A stretch of DNA of 64,000 nucleotides from Ruegeria denitrificans (GTDB taxonomy: Bacteria; Pseudomonadota; Alphaproteobacteria; Rhodobacterales; Rhodobacteraceae). The position numbers and the translations under genes were made by a program. The notes beneath the pieces were generated by a model. It worked only from the letters and a program-made list of their open reading frames with translations, searched no databases and had not been told where the DNA came from. Location: NCBI RefSeq assembly GCF_001458295.1, contig NZ_CYUD01000014.1, positions 62,001-126,000 on the forward strand. The letters are read 5' to 3'. Positions 26,223 through 35,493 of this stretch are shown piece after piece (position 1 is the first letter of the stretch; the number at the start of each line of letters is the position of its first letter).

Positions 26223-27578
26223 TTAACGGTGGCCAGTCTGAAGCTTGCGCTCCAGATACATGGAATAACGGGACATGGAGAAACAGACGACGAAGAACAG
26301 CACGCCGATAAAGGCAAACAGCTCCCAGTAGACGCCATTCCAAGCAGTATCGGCGCGGATGCCATTGGTAAGGCCGATCACGTCGAAAAGACCGATGATC
26401 GAGACCAGCGTGGTATCCTTGAAAATGCCGATAAAGGTACTCACGATGCCCGGGATCGAGATTTTCAGCGCTTGCGGCATGATGATCAGCCGTTGGGCCT
26501 GCCAGTAGTTCAGGCCCAGACTGTCGGCCCCTTCGTACTGACCACGCGGCAAGGCTGCCAGACCACCCCGGATCACCTCGGCCATGTAGGCGGCCGAGAA
26601 CAGGGTCATCATGATCATCACTCGCAGGATGATGTCAAAATTTGTACCCGGCGGCAGGAACAGGTTCAAAAGCAGCGAGGCCACGAACAGCAGAGTGATC
26701 AGCGGCACGCCGCGGATGAACTCGATAAAGCCCACGCACAGGTATTTGACGATCATCAGATCGGACTGCCGACCCAGCGCCAGAACGATGCCAATGGGCA
26801 GCGAGACACCAATGGCCACAACACCCAACAAGATCGCCAGCATGAAGCCACCAAAGTCGCGGCTTTGGACCGGTTCGATACCAATGGGAATCACTGAATC
26901 AATCGCAACAGCAACCGGACCAGAGGCAAACAACCACCAGAGTATCGGCAATACAATCGCCAGAATCAGCGCCGTCAAGGAACCTGCGGCGGGTAGCGCC
27001 AGCTTGTATACAAAGTACCCAATGGCGAACCCAGCAGCGACCATCAGCGGCCCCCAAATGCTTCCACCCCACATCAGCCAAGGCAGCAGGAACGGATAGG
27101 CCGCCGTAACGAACAGCAGCTTCCGCGGTGCTTTGGTGAACAGGACCGGTGCAATTGACACAAGCAACAGAATAAAGGTCAGATTCGGCCGAAAATAGGC
27201 GGGCCAGCCACCGGTTTCAGGCGGATTAGACCACGTTGCGTCCGGATGTGCCGGATAAGGCGGATAGAACCCGTACAGCAATTGCAGCCACCGGTCCTTG
27301 ATAACACCCCAGCAGGCATGGCCATGAGTATCACCCCATGTCGCCATCATGATCTCACGACACTCTGACAGAGAATTGGCGTTCCACACGGATTCGAACG
27401 TCCATGACAGAATGTTGGACAGCGCATAGTAGATTAAGTACAGCGCAGCTAAGGTCAGGATGGCGTTGAGCCAGCTTGAGAACAGATTATGCCTGATCCA
27501 GCCAAGTATTCCGACCTCGGATGCGGGCGGTTCCTTTTCCGGCAGCATCTCCGTGCGGACAAATGAAACATCACTCAT
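26223..27578 (-). CDS. bztC: amino-acid ABC transporter permease (BztC/AapM type)
   Basis: A 451-residue membrane protein, longer than common HisM-type permeases, as typical for this family; a central periplasmic insertion separates N-terminal helices from the permease core. The EAA motif region (EGADSLGLNYWQAQRLIIMPQALK) is clear. The start at 27578 (GGAGCGG ahead of it) fits better than one eight codons upstream. It begins one base after the preceding gene's stop. Confidence 0.92.
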   Translation of the reverse strand: MSDVSFVRTEMLPEKEPPASEVGILGWIRHNLFSSWLNAILTLAALYLIYYALSNILSWTFESVWNANSLSECREIMMATWGDTHGHACWGVIKDRWLQLLYGFYPPYPAHPDATWSNPPETGGWPAYFRPNLTFILLLVSIAPVLFTKAPRKLLFVTAAYPFLLPWLMWGGSIWGPLMVAAGFAIGYFVYKLALPAAGSLTALILAIVLPILWWLFASGPVAVAIDSVIPIGIEPVQSRDFGGFMLAILLGVVAIGVSLPIGIVLALGRQSDLMIVKYLCVGFIEFIRGVPLITLLFVASLLLNLFLPPGTNFDIILRVMIMMTLFSAAYMAEVIRGGLAALPRGQYEGADSLGLNYWQAQRLIIMPQALKISIPGIVSTFIGIFKDTTLVSIIGLFDVIGLTNGIRADTAWNGVYWELFAFIGVLFFVVCFSMSRYSMYLERKLQTGHR

Positions 27579-27579
27579 A

Positions 27580-28848
27580 TTACCGCTCCACCAGTTTGAC
27601 ACGGTTGTTGTACCAGTTCATCACCGCCGAAATGCTCAGCGAGATGGCCAGATAGACCAGCATCAACAGCAGAACACATTCCAGTTCGCGGCCGGTCTGG
27701 TTCATGGTGATGCCACCCAAAGTACCCGTGATGTCCATATATCCAACCGCAATCGCCAGTGACGAGTTCTTGGTCAGGTTCAGATAGTTCGAGATCATCG
27801 GCGGGATGATCACCCGCAGGGCCTGCGGCAGGACCACCAGACGCATGGTTCGACCCGGGCGTAGGCCCAGTGCGGATGCGGCCTCGGTCTGGCCTTTCGA
27901 GATGGCCAAAATACCAGCGCGCACGATCTCGGCGATAAAGGCCGCGGTGTACAACGACAGGGCCAGCCAAAGGGCAATCAGCGAGTTTCGTAGATGGGTG
28001 CCGCCGGTAAAGTTAAAGCCTTTCAGCTCGGGGAAGCCCAGATGGAAGCCCAGCGCGCCCAGCAGGATAGCCGACGGCACAAAAAACAGACCCAACTGGA
28101 TGTGCCAGATGGTCGGACGATCACCCGTCTTTTCCTGCGTCGCATTGGCCCAAGCCGACACTTTGCGCATGGCAAAGATACTGCCTCCCATCACGATCAG
28201 GAAAGCGATCAAGTCCAGCGATACATCAAAGCGCAGGCTCGACGTGCCGAACAGGTGAATATCTCCCAACCCGCGCGAGAACAGGAATTCAGGCACATAT
28301 ACGCCGCGATTGGTCACCGCGACCGTGCCGAAAAGATCCATCGTGGCTTCTGGGTTTTCACCCCGGAAGGCGCGCGGTGCCGGTAGGCTTTCGATCAGGA
28401 TCGCCATGGCGAACACGATCCACAGCAGCACTGGCACGTTGCGGAACATTTCCACGTAGACGGTCATGATCCGGGCGACCAGCCAGTTGTTCGAAAGGCG
28501 CAGAACACCAACCATGACGCCGATGATCGTTGCCGTGATACAGCCCAGAACTGCGACAACCAGCGTGTTCAGCAAGCCTATTAATGCCGCACGCAGATGG
28601 GTATCGCGCGAGTCGTATTCCAGCAGACGCTGGTTGATGTCATAGCTGGCCGGTTCGGCAAAAAAATCGAACCCGACTGTTCTGCCCAGTGTTTCGAGGT
28701 TCTGAATGGTGTTGTTGATAATCCAGGCTGCCAGAAGCATGAAACCGATCATCGCTATGACCTGAATGGTCGCAGATCGGTACCGCGTATCGTAAAGGAG
28801 CATGGACAGCCGGAAGTGCTCCTTCGGCGGGTCAGTGAGTGTCGTCAT
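27580..28848 (-). CDS. bztB: amino-acid ABC transporter permease (BztB/AapQ type)
   Basis: A 422-residue inner-membrane permease with several helices and a long middle region. The conserved EAA motif reads TEAASALGLRPGRTMRLVVLPQALR. It is paired with the next gene as a heterodimeric channel. It lies 124 bp downstream of the binding protein gene, and the gap contains a terminator-like hairpin. Confidence 0.92.
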   Translation of the reverse strand: MTTLTDPPKEHFRLSMLLYDTRYRSATIQVIAMIGFMLLAAWIINNTIQNLETLGRTVGFDFFAEPASYDINQRLLEYDSRDTHLRAALIGLLNTLVVAVLGCITATIIGVMVGVLRLSNNWLVARIMTVYVEMFRNVPVLLWIVFAMAILIESLPAPRAFRGENPEATMDLFGTVAVTNRGVYVPEFLFSRGLGDIHLFGTSSLRFDVSLDLIAFLIVMGGSIFAMRKVSAWANATQEKTGDRPTIWHIQLGLFFVPSAILLGALGFHLGFPELKGFNFTGGTHLRNSLIALWLALSLYTAAFIAEIVRAGILAISKGQTEAASALGLRPGRTMRLVVLPQALRVIIPPMISNYLNLTKNSSLAIAVGYMDITGTLGGITMNQTGRELECVLLLMLVYLAISLSISAVMNWYNNRVKLVER

Positions 28849-28932
28849 GACCTATGTTTTTCCCCGTGCATCCCGGTTTATGGCAGAGTTTGCTTCTGCT
28901 CAGATCGTTCCGGGCGTGTTTCTTATGGAAGG

Positions 28933-28963
28933 AAAAAGGGCGCAGGTTGCCCCGCGCCCTTTT
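28933..28963 (-). terminator. intra-operon terminator or attenuator after bztA
   Basis: On the minus strand GGGCGC pairs with GCGCCC, extended by A-T pairs, and ends in TTTTT. It sits 10 bp after the bztA stop and ahead of bztB, so it probably makes bztA mRNA more abundant than the permease mRNA by partial termination, as commonly seen for binding proteins. Confidence 0.75.
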
Positions 28964-28972
28964 CCGTGGTTT

Positions 28973-29992
28973 TTAGCGGAAGGGCGGTGCGTAAAGCAGA
29001 CCGCCATCAGTCCACTGAGCGTTCAGGCCGCGCGCCAGACCGATCGGAGTTTCTTCACCGATGTTCTTGGCAAACACTTCGCCATAGTTGCCGCCGACTT
29101 TGATCGCGCGCTGTGCCCAGTTCGCGTCCAGACCCAGCATCTCACCCAGCGTACCTTCGGTACCCAACAGGCGGTTCACCTCTGGGTTGTCGGTGGCACC
29201 ACTGGACATCTCGTCGATGTTCGCCGAGGTTACACCCAGCTCTTCCGCCGCGATCAGCGCGTTTAGGGTCCAACGGACCACATCGCCCCACTCGTGATCG
29301 CCGTGGCGGACCAGCGGGCCCAGCGGCTCTTTCGAGATGATTTCGGGCAGAATCACGTGATCACCGGCGTTTTCGAAGGTGGCGCGAGTCGCCGCCAGGC
29401 CGGAAGCGTCCGTGGTATAGACGTCACAGGCACCCGCCAGATACTGCTGTTGCGCTTCGGCGTTGGTTTCGATCGGAACCGGCTCGTAGCTCATGTTGTT
29501 GATACGGAAGAAATCCGCCAGGTTCAGTTCGGTTGTAGTGCCGGTCTGAATGCAGACGGTCGCACCGTCCAGTTCCTTGGCCGAGCTGACGCCCAGAGCC
29601 TTTGGAACCATGAAGCCCTGACCATCATAGTAGTTGATGCCGACGAATTCGAACTTCAGGTCAACATCGCGGCTGAAGGTCCAGGTGGTGTTACGGGCCA
29701 GCATGTCGATCTCACCCGAAGCCAGCGCGGTAAAGCGTGTTTTACCGGTGGTCGGAATGAATTCCACGGCGGTCGGATCGTCCAGAACGGCGGCTGCAAC
29801 GGCGCGGCACACGGCCACGTCAAAACCCTGCCATTCACCATTTGCGTCCGGGCTGGCAAAGCCGGGTACACCGCTTGCCACACCACAGTTCAGTTTGCCG
29901 CGTGCCTTGACATCATCGGCAGTTCCCGCCGCAGCTGCACCAGCAGCAAGGCCGGCGATAGTTGCCACGCCCAAGATTACGGATTTTTTCAT
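28973..29992 (-). CDS. bztA: amino-acid ABC transporter substrate-binding protein
   Basis: A 339-residue periplasmic receptor. The start at 29992 (MKKSVILGVATIAGL) gives a classic signal peptide, with cleavage near AAA|GTADD; an upstream extension of ten residues is rejected. The mature part begins with DVKARGKLNCGVASGVPGF, family-typical of AapJ/BztA. It is the first and probably most abundant gene of the operon. The 208-bp region upstream (29993-30200) must hold its promoter; I did not find a strong consensus. Confidence 0.93.
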   Translation of the reverse strand: MKKSVILGVATIAGLAAGAAAAGTADDVKARGKLNCGVASGVPGFASPDANGEWQGFDVAVCRAVAAAVLDDPTAVEFIPTTGKTRFTALASGEIDMLARNTTWTFSRDVDLKFEFVGINYYDGQGFMVPKALGVSSAKELDGATVCIQTGTTTELNLADFFRINNMSYEPVPIETNAEAQQQYLAGACDVYTTDASGLAATRATFENAGDHVILPEIISKEPLGPLVRHGDHEWGDVVRWTLNALIAAEELGVTSANIDEMSSGATDNPEVNRLLGTEGTLGEMLGLDANWAQRAIKVGGNYGEVFAKNIGEETPIGLARGLNAQWTDGGLLYAPPFR

Positions 29993-30200
29993 TTTTACCT
30001 CTTCCTGATTTTCCGTCCCCATCCAGAAACGGCTCTGTCCGGCACCTTTGGCACCAGAAAGGTTTCCCCAAAGGTGTCTCCCCTTTAGTGGGCACGAGTT
30101 TGGGCGTAATCATAAACAAACGTCAAGGCCCGGATCAGGGAAAACGATGATTCAATTCAGGGATGACTCATCCGACGCTGGAAAATCAGGTTTTGAGGGA

Positions 30201-30908
30201 TCAAATCGAGAGATCAAAGAACTTTTTTGCGTGTAAAAAGGCCGCCTTCTTAGTTTCCGCTACGTCAAATGCTTCGTCATCATGACCCCATTGTTCAATC
30301 TGCCAAAGCTCATCCAGCCTGGAAATTTCCCAGATTTTTTCTGCCTCGCGCCAGTTTTGGGCAGCAGCAAAACCTAGAACAAGCGAGCCCGACAGGCTGA
30401 CAAGGTCATGAAAGGCGGCCAATTGAAAATCACTAAGCCCATGAACACGCTGCCTTAGGCTGGTCAGAGCCGCATCTGGCTGAGGCTGATGCAGCACGCC
30501 GACAACAGGCAGCAGTCGCGCACAAAGCACTTCGGCCGCCCAGTCCAGGGCCGGGTTCCATTGCTCGGCCTGACGCTCCTGCAATCCCTGCGGGTGTGCT
30601 GCGCGGTAACACAGCAGATCAGAATCTCCGTAGTCGGCCAGCAGGTCCGCAACCTCGGCGTGTTGATGGCGGACCTTGTCGATGGCCGCATTGGCCGAGC
30701 GAGTGAAAGGCATGACCGTCGGGTCAACCTCTTTTTCCTGTGCATCCCATTCCGCAGCCACCTGTGCGGCCATAGCACGTGTTGGCAGGATCAACGCCGC
30801 CTTGGCCGGAGTTTTCACACGGCGGCCGTCCAATTCGACGGTGAACCCACCTTCGGCATCAACCACCGCACACTCGGCCCAAAATCGTTTCGGCTTCCAA
30901 TCACTCAT
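30201..30908 (-). CDS. ATP12-family chaperone for F1-ATPase assembly
   Basis: A 235-residue protein of the ATP12 family, found in alphaproteobacteria and mitochondria, where it helps assemble the F1 alpha subunit. The start at 30908 (MSDWKPKRFW) is used since an upstream extension is non-conserved. The conserved DLPW-like region is not exact, but WAECAVVDAEGGFTVELDGRRVKTPAKAAL is typical. It lies 4 bp after the HAD gene in the same direction. Confidence 0.9.
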   Translation of the reverse strand: MSDWKPKRFWAECAVVDAEGGFTVELDGRRVKTPAKAALILPTRAMAAQVAAEWDAQEKEVDPTVMPFTRSANAAIDKVRHQHAEVADLLADYGDSDLLCYRAAHPQGLQERQAEQWNPALDWAAEVLCARLLPVVGVLHQPQPDAALTSLRQRVHGLSDFQLAAFHDLVSLSGSLVLGFAAAQNWREAEKIWEISRLDELWQIEQWGHDDEAFDVAETKKAAFLHAKKFFDLSI

Positions 30909-30912
30909 TTTG

Positions 30913-31584
30913 TCAGGTCCAGATTTCGTCCAGCGCCTGCGGCAACTGGTCAAAAGTTTCAATTACACAGGTCGCACCATCCAGAGCGGACCGGTCGTGA
31001 TAACCCCAGCTGACACCGATGCCTGTCACCCCGGCTGCAAGCGCCATGTCCATGTCGAATCTGGTGTCGCCGATCATGACTGTATTGGCTGCATCCACTC
31101 CGGTTTCGCTGCGCGCGGTGTCGATCATCGAAGGGTGTGGTTTCGACGGATGATGATCCGCCACCTGCCGGGTCACGAAATAATGCTCCAGCCCGTGTGC
31201 CTCGATTAACGCATCCAACCCGCGTTGGGATTTACCTGTGGCCACGCCCAGCAAAATTTCAGGCACCGCGTGCAGCGCCTCAATAGCGTCCCGCGCCCCG
31301 GGATAGAGTGGAGAGCTTGCCGCCCCCTGTTCTAAACGGTGTGCGTGGTAGGCCTGTTTATACCCCTCGACCAGACGCTGTTGATCGCTATTCGAATGTT
31401 CAGGCGCCAGTTGCGCCATCGCGTTTGGCAAAGACAGGCCGACAATGGACAGAATCGCCTTACGGACAGGCACCGGCAACGACAATGCCTGAAAACTGGC
31501 TGTCATTGCCGCCACGATGCTGCCCTGACTGTCGACCAGAGTACCATCCACATCGAACAGCACCAAACGCAGAGGTGCGCTCAT
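30913..31584 (-). CDS. HAD-family hydrolase, phosphoglycolate-phosphatase-like
   Basis: A 223-residue HAD phosphatase. Motif I is FDVDGTLVDSQ (Asp10 and Asp12 region), motif III Lys lies in VATGKSQRGLD, and motif IV is MIGDTRFDMDMALAAG. Size and cap type fit Gph-like enzymes, but the substrate is unassigned. It overlaps the pseudouridine synthase gene by 4 bp and precedes ATP12 by 4 bp. Confidence 0.88.
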   Translation of the reverse strand: MSAPLRLVLFDVDGTLVDSQGSIVAAMTASFQALSLPVPVRKAILSIVGLSLPNAMAQLAPEHSNSDQQRLVEGYKQAYHAHRLEQGAASSPLYPGARDAIEALHAVPEILLGVATGKSQRGLDALIEAHGLEHYFVTRQVADHHPSKPHPSMIDTARSETGVDAANTVMIGDTRFDMDMALAAGVTGIGVSWGYHDRSALDGATCVIETFDQLPQALDEIWT

Positions 31585-32624
31585 TGCAGTTCCTCGAACG
31601 GGTCATCGGCGGCCAGATCCTCGGTCCAGCCGAACGTGTCCCAGCTGTGTTTCATGTGATCCGGCAACGGTGCCGTGACCGTGATGGTCTTGCGCGTTAC
31701 CGGATGCTGGAACGAAGCCTGACGTGCATGCAAATGCAGTTTCTTGCTGATGACGCCGCCCAGTTGCGCGCCCCATCCGTCACCCAGGTTTTCCTGTCCC
31801 GAGCCGCCGTATTTGCCGTCGCCGATGATCGGATGCCCAATCGCCGCCATATGCGCGCGCAGCTGATGTGTGCGGCCAGTAATTGGCTCCATCGCCACCC
31901 ATGCGGCGCGACCAGCCACTCGGTAGAGCGTGGCATAGAGCGTATGTGCCCGTTTTGCGCCCGGCGTATCGTTGATTTCATTCAGATGCACGGGGATCAT
32001 CTTTTCGCCTTCACCGTGCTTGCCGTGGCCTGCGGCTTTGACCAGCCCGGTCTTGATCTCACCCAGGTATGGCGTCGGCACACCGGCCACCAGCGCCCAG
32101 TAGATCTTGCGCGTGTCGCGGTGACGGAACGCGGCAGTCAGCCCCTTGGCCGCCTCGCGCGTGCGCGCAAGCAGCAGAACGCCCGAAGTGTCCTTGTCCA
32201 GTCGGTGCACAAGGCGGGGGTTCTCGTCATAGCCAAAACGCAGCGCTTCCGACAGGCTATCAACGTGGCGCGTCTGGCCACTGCCACCCTGAACCGGCAG
32301 ACCCTGGGGCTTGTTCAGTGCCAGAACGTCATCATCACGATAGATGACGCAGGATTGGATCATCTTGGCGTCCGCATCCGAAATACGGTGTTTGACTTCG
32401 ACCGGCTTGTGATCGACATCGGGCAAAGGCGGCACGCGCACGACCTGACCGACCTCAAGCCGGGTCGACGCTTTCACCCGTCCGCCATCAACCCGCAACT
32501 CACCCTTTCGGCACATCTTTTCGATGCGGCCCTGGCTGACATGCGGGAACAGGCGGCGCAGCCACCGGTCCAACCGCTGGTCGCCATCACCCTCTGCCAC
32601 GCTGATCATCTGTACGCCGCTCAT
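31581..32624 (-). CDS. RluA-family 23S rRNA pseudouridine synthase (RluC-like)
   Basis: A 347-residue enzyme isomerising uridines in RNA. An S4 RNA-binding domain (about 15-75) precedes the catalytic domain, where Asp143 in RLVHRLDKDTSG is the nucleophile. This S4-plus-RluA layout is typical of RluC, which modifies positions in 23S rRNA, but RluD-like specificity cannot be excluded. The start at 32624 (MSGVQMISV) is chosen over a long non-conserved extension. It follows rarA by 98 bp. Confidence 0.88.
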   Translation of the reverse strand: MSGVQMISVAEGDGDQRLDRWLRRLFPHVSQGRIEKMCRKGELRVDGGRVKASTRLEVGQVVRVPPLPDVDHKPVEVKHRISDADAKMIQSCVIYRDDDVLALNKPQGLPVQGGSGQTRHVDSLSEALRFGYDENPRLVHRLDKDTSGVLLLARTREAAKGLTAAFRHRDTRKIYWALVAGVPTPYLGEIKTGLVKAAGHGKHGEGEKMIPVHLNEINDTPGAKRAHTLYATLYRVAGRAAWVAMEPITGRTHQLRAHMAAIGHPIIGDGKYGGSGQENLGDGWGAQLGGVISKKLHLHARQASFQHPVTRKTITVTAPLPDHMKHSWDTFGWTEDLAADDPFEELQ

Positions 32625-32722
32625 GCCGATATCCCCTGCGTCGCGCGACGTGTTCGCGCGCCAAGCCTGTCTGTACGTGTCATAGAAAACATGCGCGTCT
32701 GTGGCGTGCCAAAGGCCAAGAG

Positions 32723-34033
32723 TCAACCGTTCCGCTGGGCCCTCAGCTTAGCAAAATAGTCCAACCGCTTTTTCAACTCGCGTTCGAACCCACGTTCGAC
32801 CGGCTGATACAGTTCAGGCCGATCCATACTGTCAGGAAAGTAGTTCTGGCCGGAAAACCCATCCTCGGCATCGTGGTCATACGCATAGCCCGCGCCATAA
32901 CCCTGATCCTTCATCAGCGAGGTCGGCGCGTTCAGGATATGCTTGGGCGGCGGCTCACTGCCCGATTGCTTGGCCAGCCGCATCGCCGCCTTGTAACCGA
33001 CATATGCACCGTTCGATTTGGGGGCCAGGGCCAGATAGACCAGCGCCTGTGCCAAGGCCAGTTCACCCTCGGGACTGCCCAACCGTTCATAGGTCTGCCA
33101 CGACTGCAGGCAGATCGCCTGAGCTTGCGGATCGGCCAGACCGATATCCTCGACGGCCATCCGGGTGATCCGCCGCGCCAGATAGCGCGGGTCCTCACCC
33201 CCCGTCAGCATCCGCGCGAACCAATAGAGCGCCGCGTCCGGGTCAGACCCACGTACCGATTTGTGCAGGGCCGAGATCAGGTTGTAGTGCTCGTCACCCG
33301 ATTTGTCGTATTTCGCTGCCCGACGCATCAGCCGGGTCGACAGCGCATCCGGGTCCAGCGGGGTATCAACCTTCCACGCGGCGATCTGTTCGATCAGGTT
33401 CAACAACGCGCGCCCGTCGCCGTCGGCCATTTCCTGCAGCGCCTCGCGGGCGGGGCCGGTCAGCGGCAGTGCACGGTCCAGCTCTTTTTCCGCCCGTTGG
33501 GTCAGCCGCTCCAGATCACGAAGGCTGAGCCGTTCCAGCACCAGTACCTGCGCCCGGCTGAGCACAGCAGCGTTCAGCTCAAAAGACGGGTTTTCGGTCG
33601 TGGCCCCGACCAGCAGGATCGTCCCATCCTCCATATGCGGCAGGAACCCGTCTTGCTGGGCTTTGTTGAACCGGTGAATCTCATCCACGAACAGCAGCGT
33701 GCCCTGCCCGTTCTGGCGCCGTATTTTGGCGGCTTCGAACACTTTCTTCAGGTCAGGGACACCAGTGAAGATCGCGCTTATCTGAACGAAATGCAGATCG
33801 GTTTCCTGCGCCAGCAACCGCGCAATGGTGGTTTTGCCCACACCCGGCGGCCCCCAGAACACCAGACTGGACAAGCTGCCCGAGGTCAGCATGACCCCCA
33901 GTGGTCCGTTCGGGCCCAGCACCTGCGCCTGCCCGATCACTTCGGCCAGCGTTTGCGGCCGCAGTCGATCCGCCAGCGGGCGATGCGCGGGCGGTGTGGG
34001 CGCGGCAGCCCCGGTGTCGAACAGATCGCTCAC
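32723..34033 (-). CDS. rarA: replication-associated recombination protein A
   Basis: A 436-residue AAA+ ATPase acting at stalled replication forks (RarA/MgsA). It has Walker A GPPGVGKTT (61-69), Walker B LLFVDEIHRF (about 111-120), sensor ATTENPSFELN and the C-terminal tetramerisation domain. It lies 3 bp downstream of htrA, so the two are probably cotranscribed. Confidence 0.95.
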   Translation of the reverse strand: MSDLFDTGAAAPTPPAHRPLADRLRPQTLAEVIGQAQVLGPNGPLGVMLTSGSLSSLVFWGPPGVGKTTIARLLAQETDLHFVQISAIFTGVPDLKKVFEAAKIRRQNGQGTLLFVDEIHRFNKAQQDGFLPHMEDGTILLVGATTENPSFELNAAVLSRAQVLVLERLSLRDLERLTQRAEKELDRALPLTGPAREALQEMADGDGRALLNLIEQIAAWKVDTPLDPDALSTRLMRRAAKYDKSGDEHYNLISALHKSVRGSDPDAALYWFARMLTGGEDPRYLARRITRMAVEDIGLADPQAQAICLQSWQTYERLGSPEGELALAQALVYLALAPKSNGAYVGYKAAMRLAKQSGSEPPPKHILNAPTSLMKDQGYGAGYAYDHDAEDGFSGQNYFPDSMDRPELYQPVERGFERELKKRLDYFAKLRAQRNG

Positions 34034-34036
34034 GTT

Positions 34037-35422
34037 TTACAGCCGGAACCGCAGGGACACTGAACGGCCGCCGCGCTGAATGTCAAAAATCACCCTGCGC
34101 CCCGGATCGGTCAGCGCATCCACCACGTCCTGTGGGTGATCGATCTGCGCGCCGTTGATGCCACTGACCACATCGCCCGCACGCAACCCGGACCGCCCGC
34201 CATATGGACCTGCATCCACCACGGCAACACCGGTTTGCGACAGCACCAACCCCATCCGCGTGATGACTGCAGGGTTGATACGCGAGACGGTCAGCCCCGG
34301 CATCACCGTCTGGTCGTCCAGCGTGGTCTCGTCGGATGCCGGGGTTTCAGGTGCCCTGATCAGGGCCACTTCGACCTCTGCGCTTTCCTCTCCGCGCAAC
34401 CGGGTCATAATCGACGTGCCGCCAACGCCCGCCACCGACATGCGGAATTTCATCTCAGCCGGAGAGTTTACTTCATCCCCATCCACACGTGTCACCACGT
34501 CGCCGACGCGCAGCCCGGCATCGGCTAGTGGGCTCAGGGGATGAAGGTCGGAAATCACTACACCCAACGGGATCACCAGACCCAGAGATTCGGCGATATC
34601 GGCGCTCATGTGCTGGCCCGCCATTCCGGCCCAGGGGCTGACGAAGCTGTCATTGCCCTCCTGCGCCTGCCGCAGAAACTCGGCCACCAGATTGGCTGGA
34701 ATCGCAAATCCAATTCCGTTCGACCCGCCCGAGCGGGTAAGGATGGCAGTGTTGATCCCAATAAGGTCACCATTCACATCAATCAGCGCGCCGCCCGAAT
34801 TGCCCGGATTGATCGCCGCGTCCGTCTGAATGAAGTAACCGCGCGCATTGCCAGTGGCAGCCCCCGTGCGGGCCAGGCCCGAGATGATGCCAGACGATAC
34901 GGTCTGTCCCACCCCGAAAGGGTTGCCGATGGCCAGCGCCAGTTCGCCCACTTCGACATGATCGGAATCGCGCAGTTGCAGGAACGGCAGCTTGTCCGCC
35001 TCTTGCAACCGCAGAATGGCGATATCGCTTTCCTTGTTTCCCAACACCACCTGCGCCGAATATTCCCGCCGGTCCGTCGTCACCACACGGATTTCCGTGG
35101 CCGTACCGACAACGTGGTAGTTTGAGACGACGTAGCCATCCTGCGACAGGATCACCCCCGATCCCAAGGAGTTCTGAACCCGTGGGCGCGGCTCGGCCAT
35201 GCCGCCGCCAAAGAAATCCCGAAAGAATGGGTCCGAGAAAAACGGGTTCGACCGCCCCTGTCGGACGATCTTGGCATAGATATTGACGACCGCGGGCGAG
35301 GCCTCTTTGACCACCGGCGCAAAACCCAGCGAAATTTCGGCCTGTGTCTGCGGTACGCGGGTTTCAGCAGTGGCTACCGAAGCACATGCCATGGAAAAAG
35401 CAATAAGTGTCGCGCGGAACAT
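34037..35422 (-). CDS. DegP/HtrA-type periplasmic serine protease
   Basis: A 461-residue periplasmic protease and chaperone. After a signal peptide (cleavage near SVATA|ETR) come the trypsin-like domain with His103 (NYHVV), Asp133 (ESDIAIL) and Ser209 (NPGNSGGALID), and two PDZ domains (about 255-350 and 370-455). It should degrade misfolded envelope proteins. The start at 35422 is used; upstream there is a non-signal-like extension. I cannot separate DegP from DegQ or DegS-like roles, though the double PDZ argues against DegS. Confidence 0.9.
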   Translation of the reverse strand: MFRATLIAFSMACASVATAETRVPQTQAEISLGFAPVVKEASPAVVNIYAKIVRQGRSNPFFSDPFFRDFFGGGMAEPRPRVQNSLGSGVILSQDGYVVSNYHVVGTATEIRVVTTDRREYSAQVVLGNKESDIAILRLQEADKLPFLQLRDSDHVEVGELALAIGNPFGVGQTVSSGIISGLARTGAATGNARGYFIQTDAAINPGNSGGALIDVNGDLIGINTAILTRSGGSNGIGFAIPANLVAEFLRQAQEGNDSFVSPWAGMAGQHMSADIAESLGLVIPLGVVISDLHPLSPLADAGLRVGDVVTRVDGDEVNSPAEMKFRMSVAGVGGTSIMTRLRGEESAEVEVALIRAPETPASDETTLDDQTVMPGLTVSRINPAVITRMGLVLSQTGVAVVDAGPYGGRSGLRAGDVVSGINGAQIDHPQDVVDALTDPGRRVIFDIQRGGRSVSLRFRL

Positions 35423-35493
35423 AAAAACCTCAACCTGCAGAGTTGAACTCGATATGCGCCCCCGCGGAAGGTAATGCAAGCATCTGCTGGCGG

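Noticed and set aside
25566-26897. 443-codon plus-strand open frame
   Set aside because: Antisense of bztD and bztC; histidine- and glutamine-rich product is typical of a shadow frame.
31308-32759. 483-codon plus-strand open frame
   Set aside because: It is the antisense of the RluA-family and HAD genes, whose products have clear motifs; the frame's own protein has no recognisable domain.
32873-34063. 396-codon plus-strand open frame
   Set aside because: Antisense of rarA; a by-product of GC-rich codon use.
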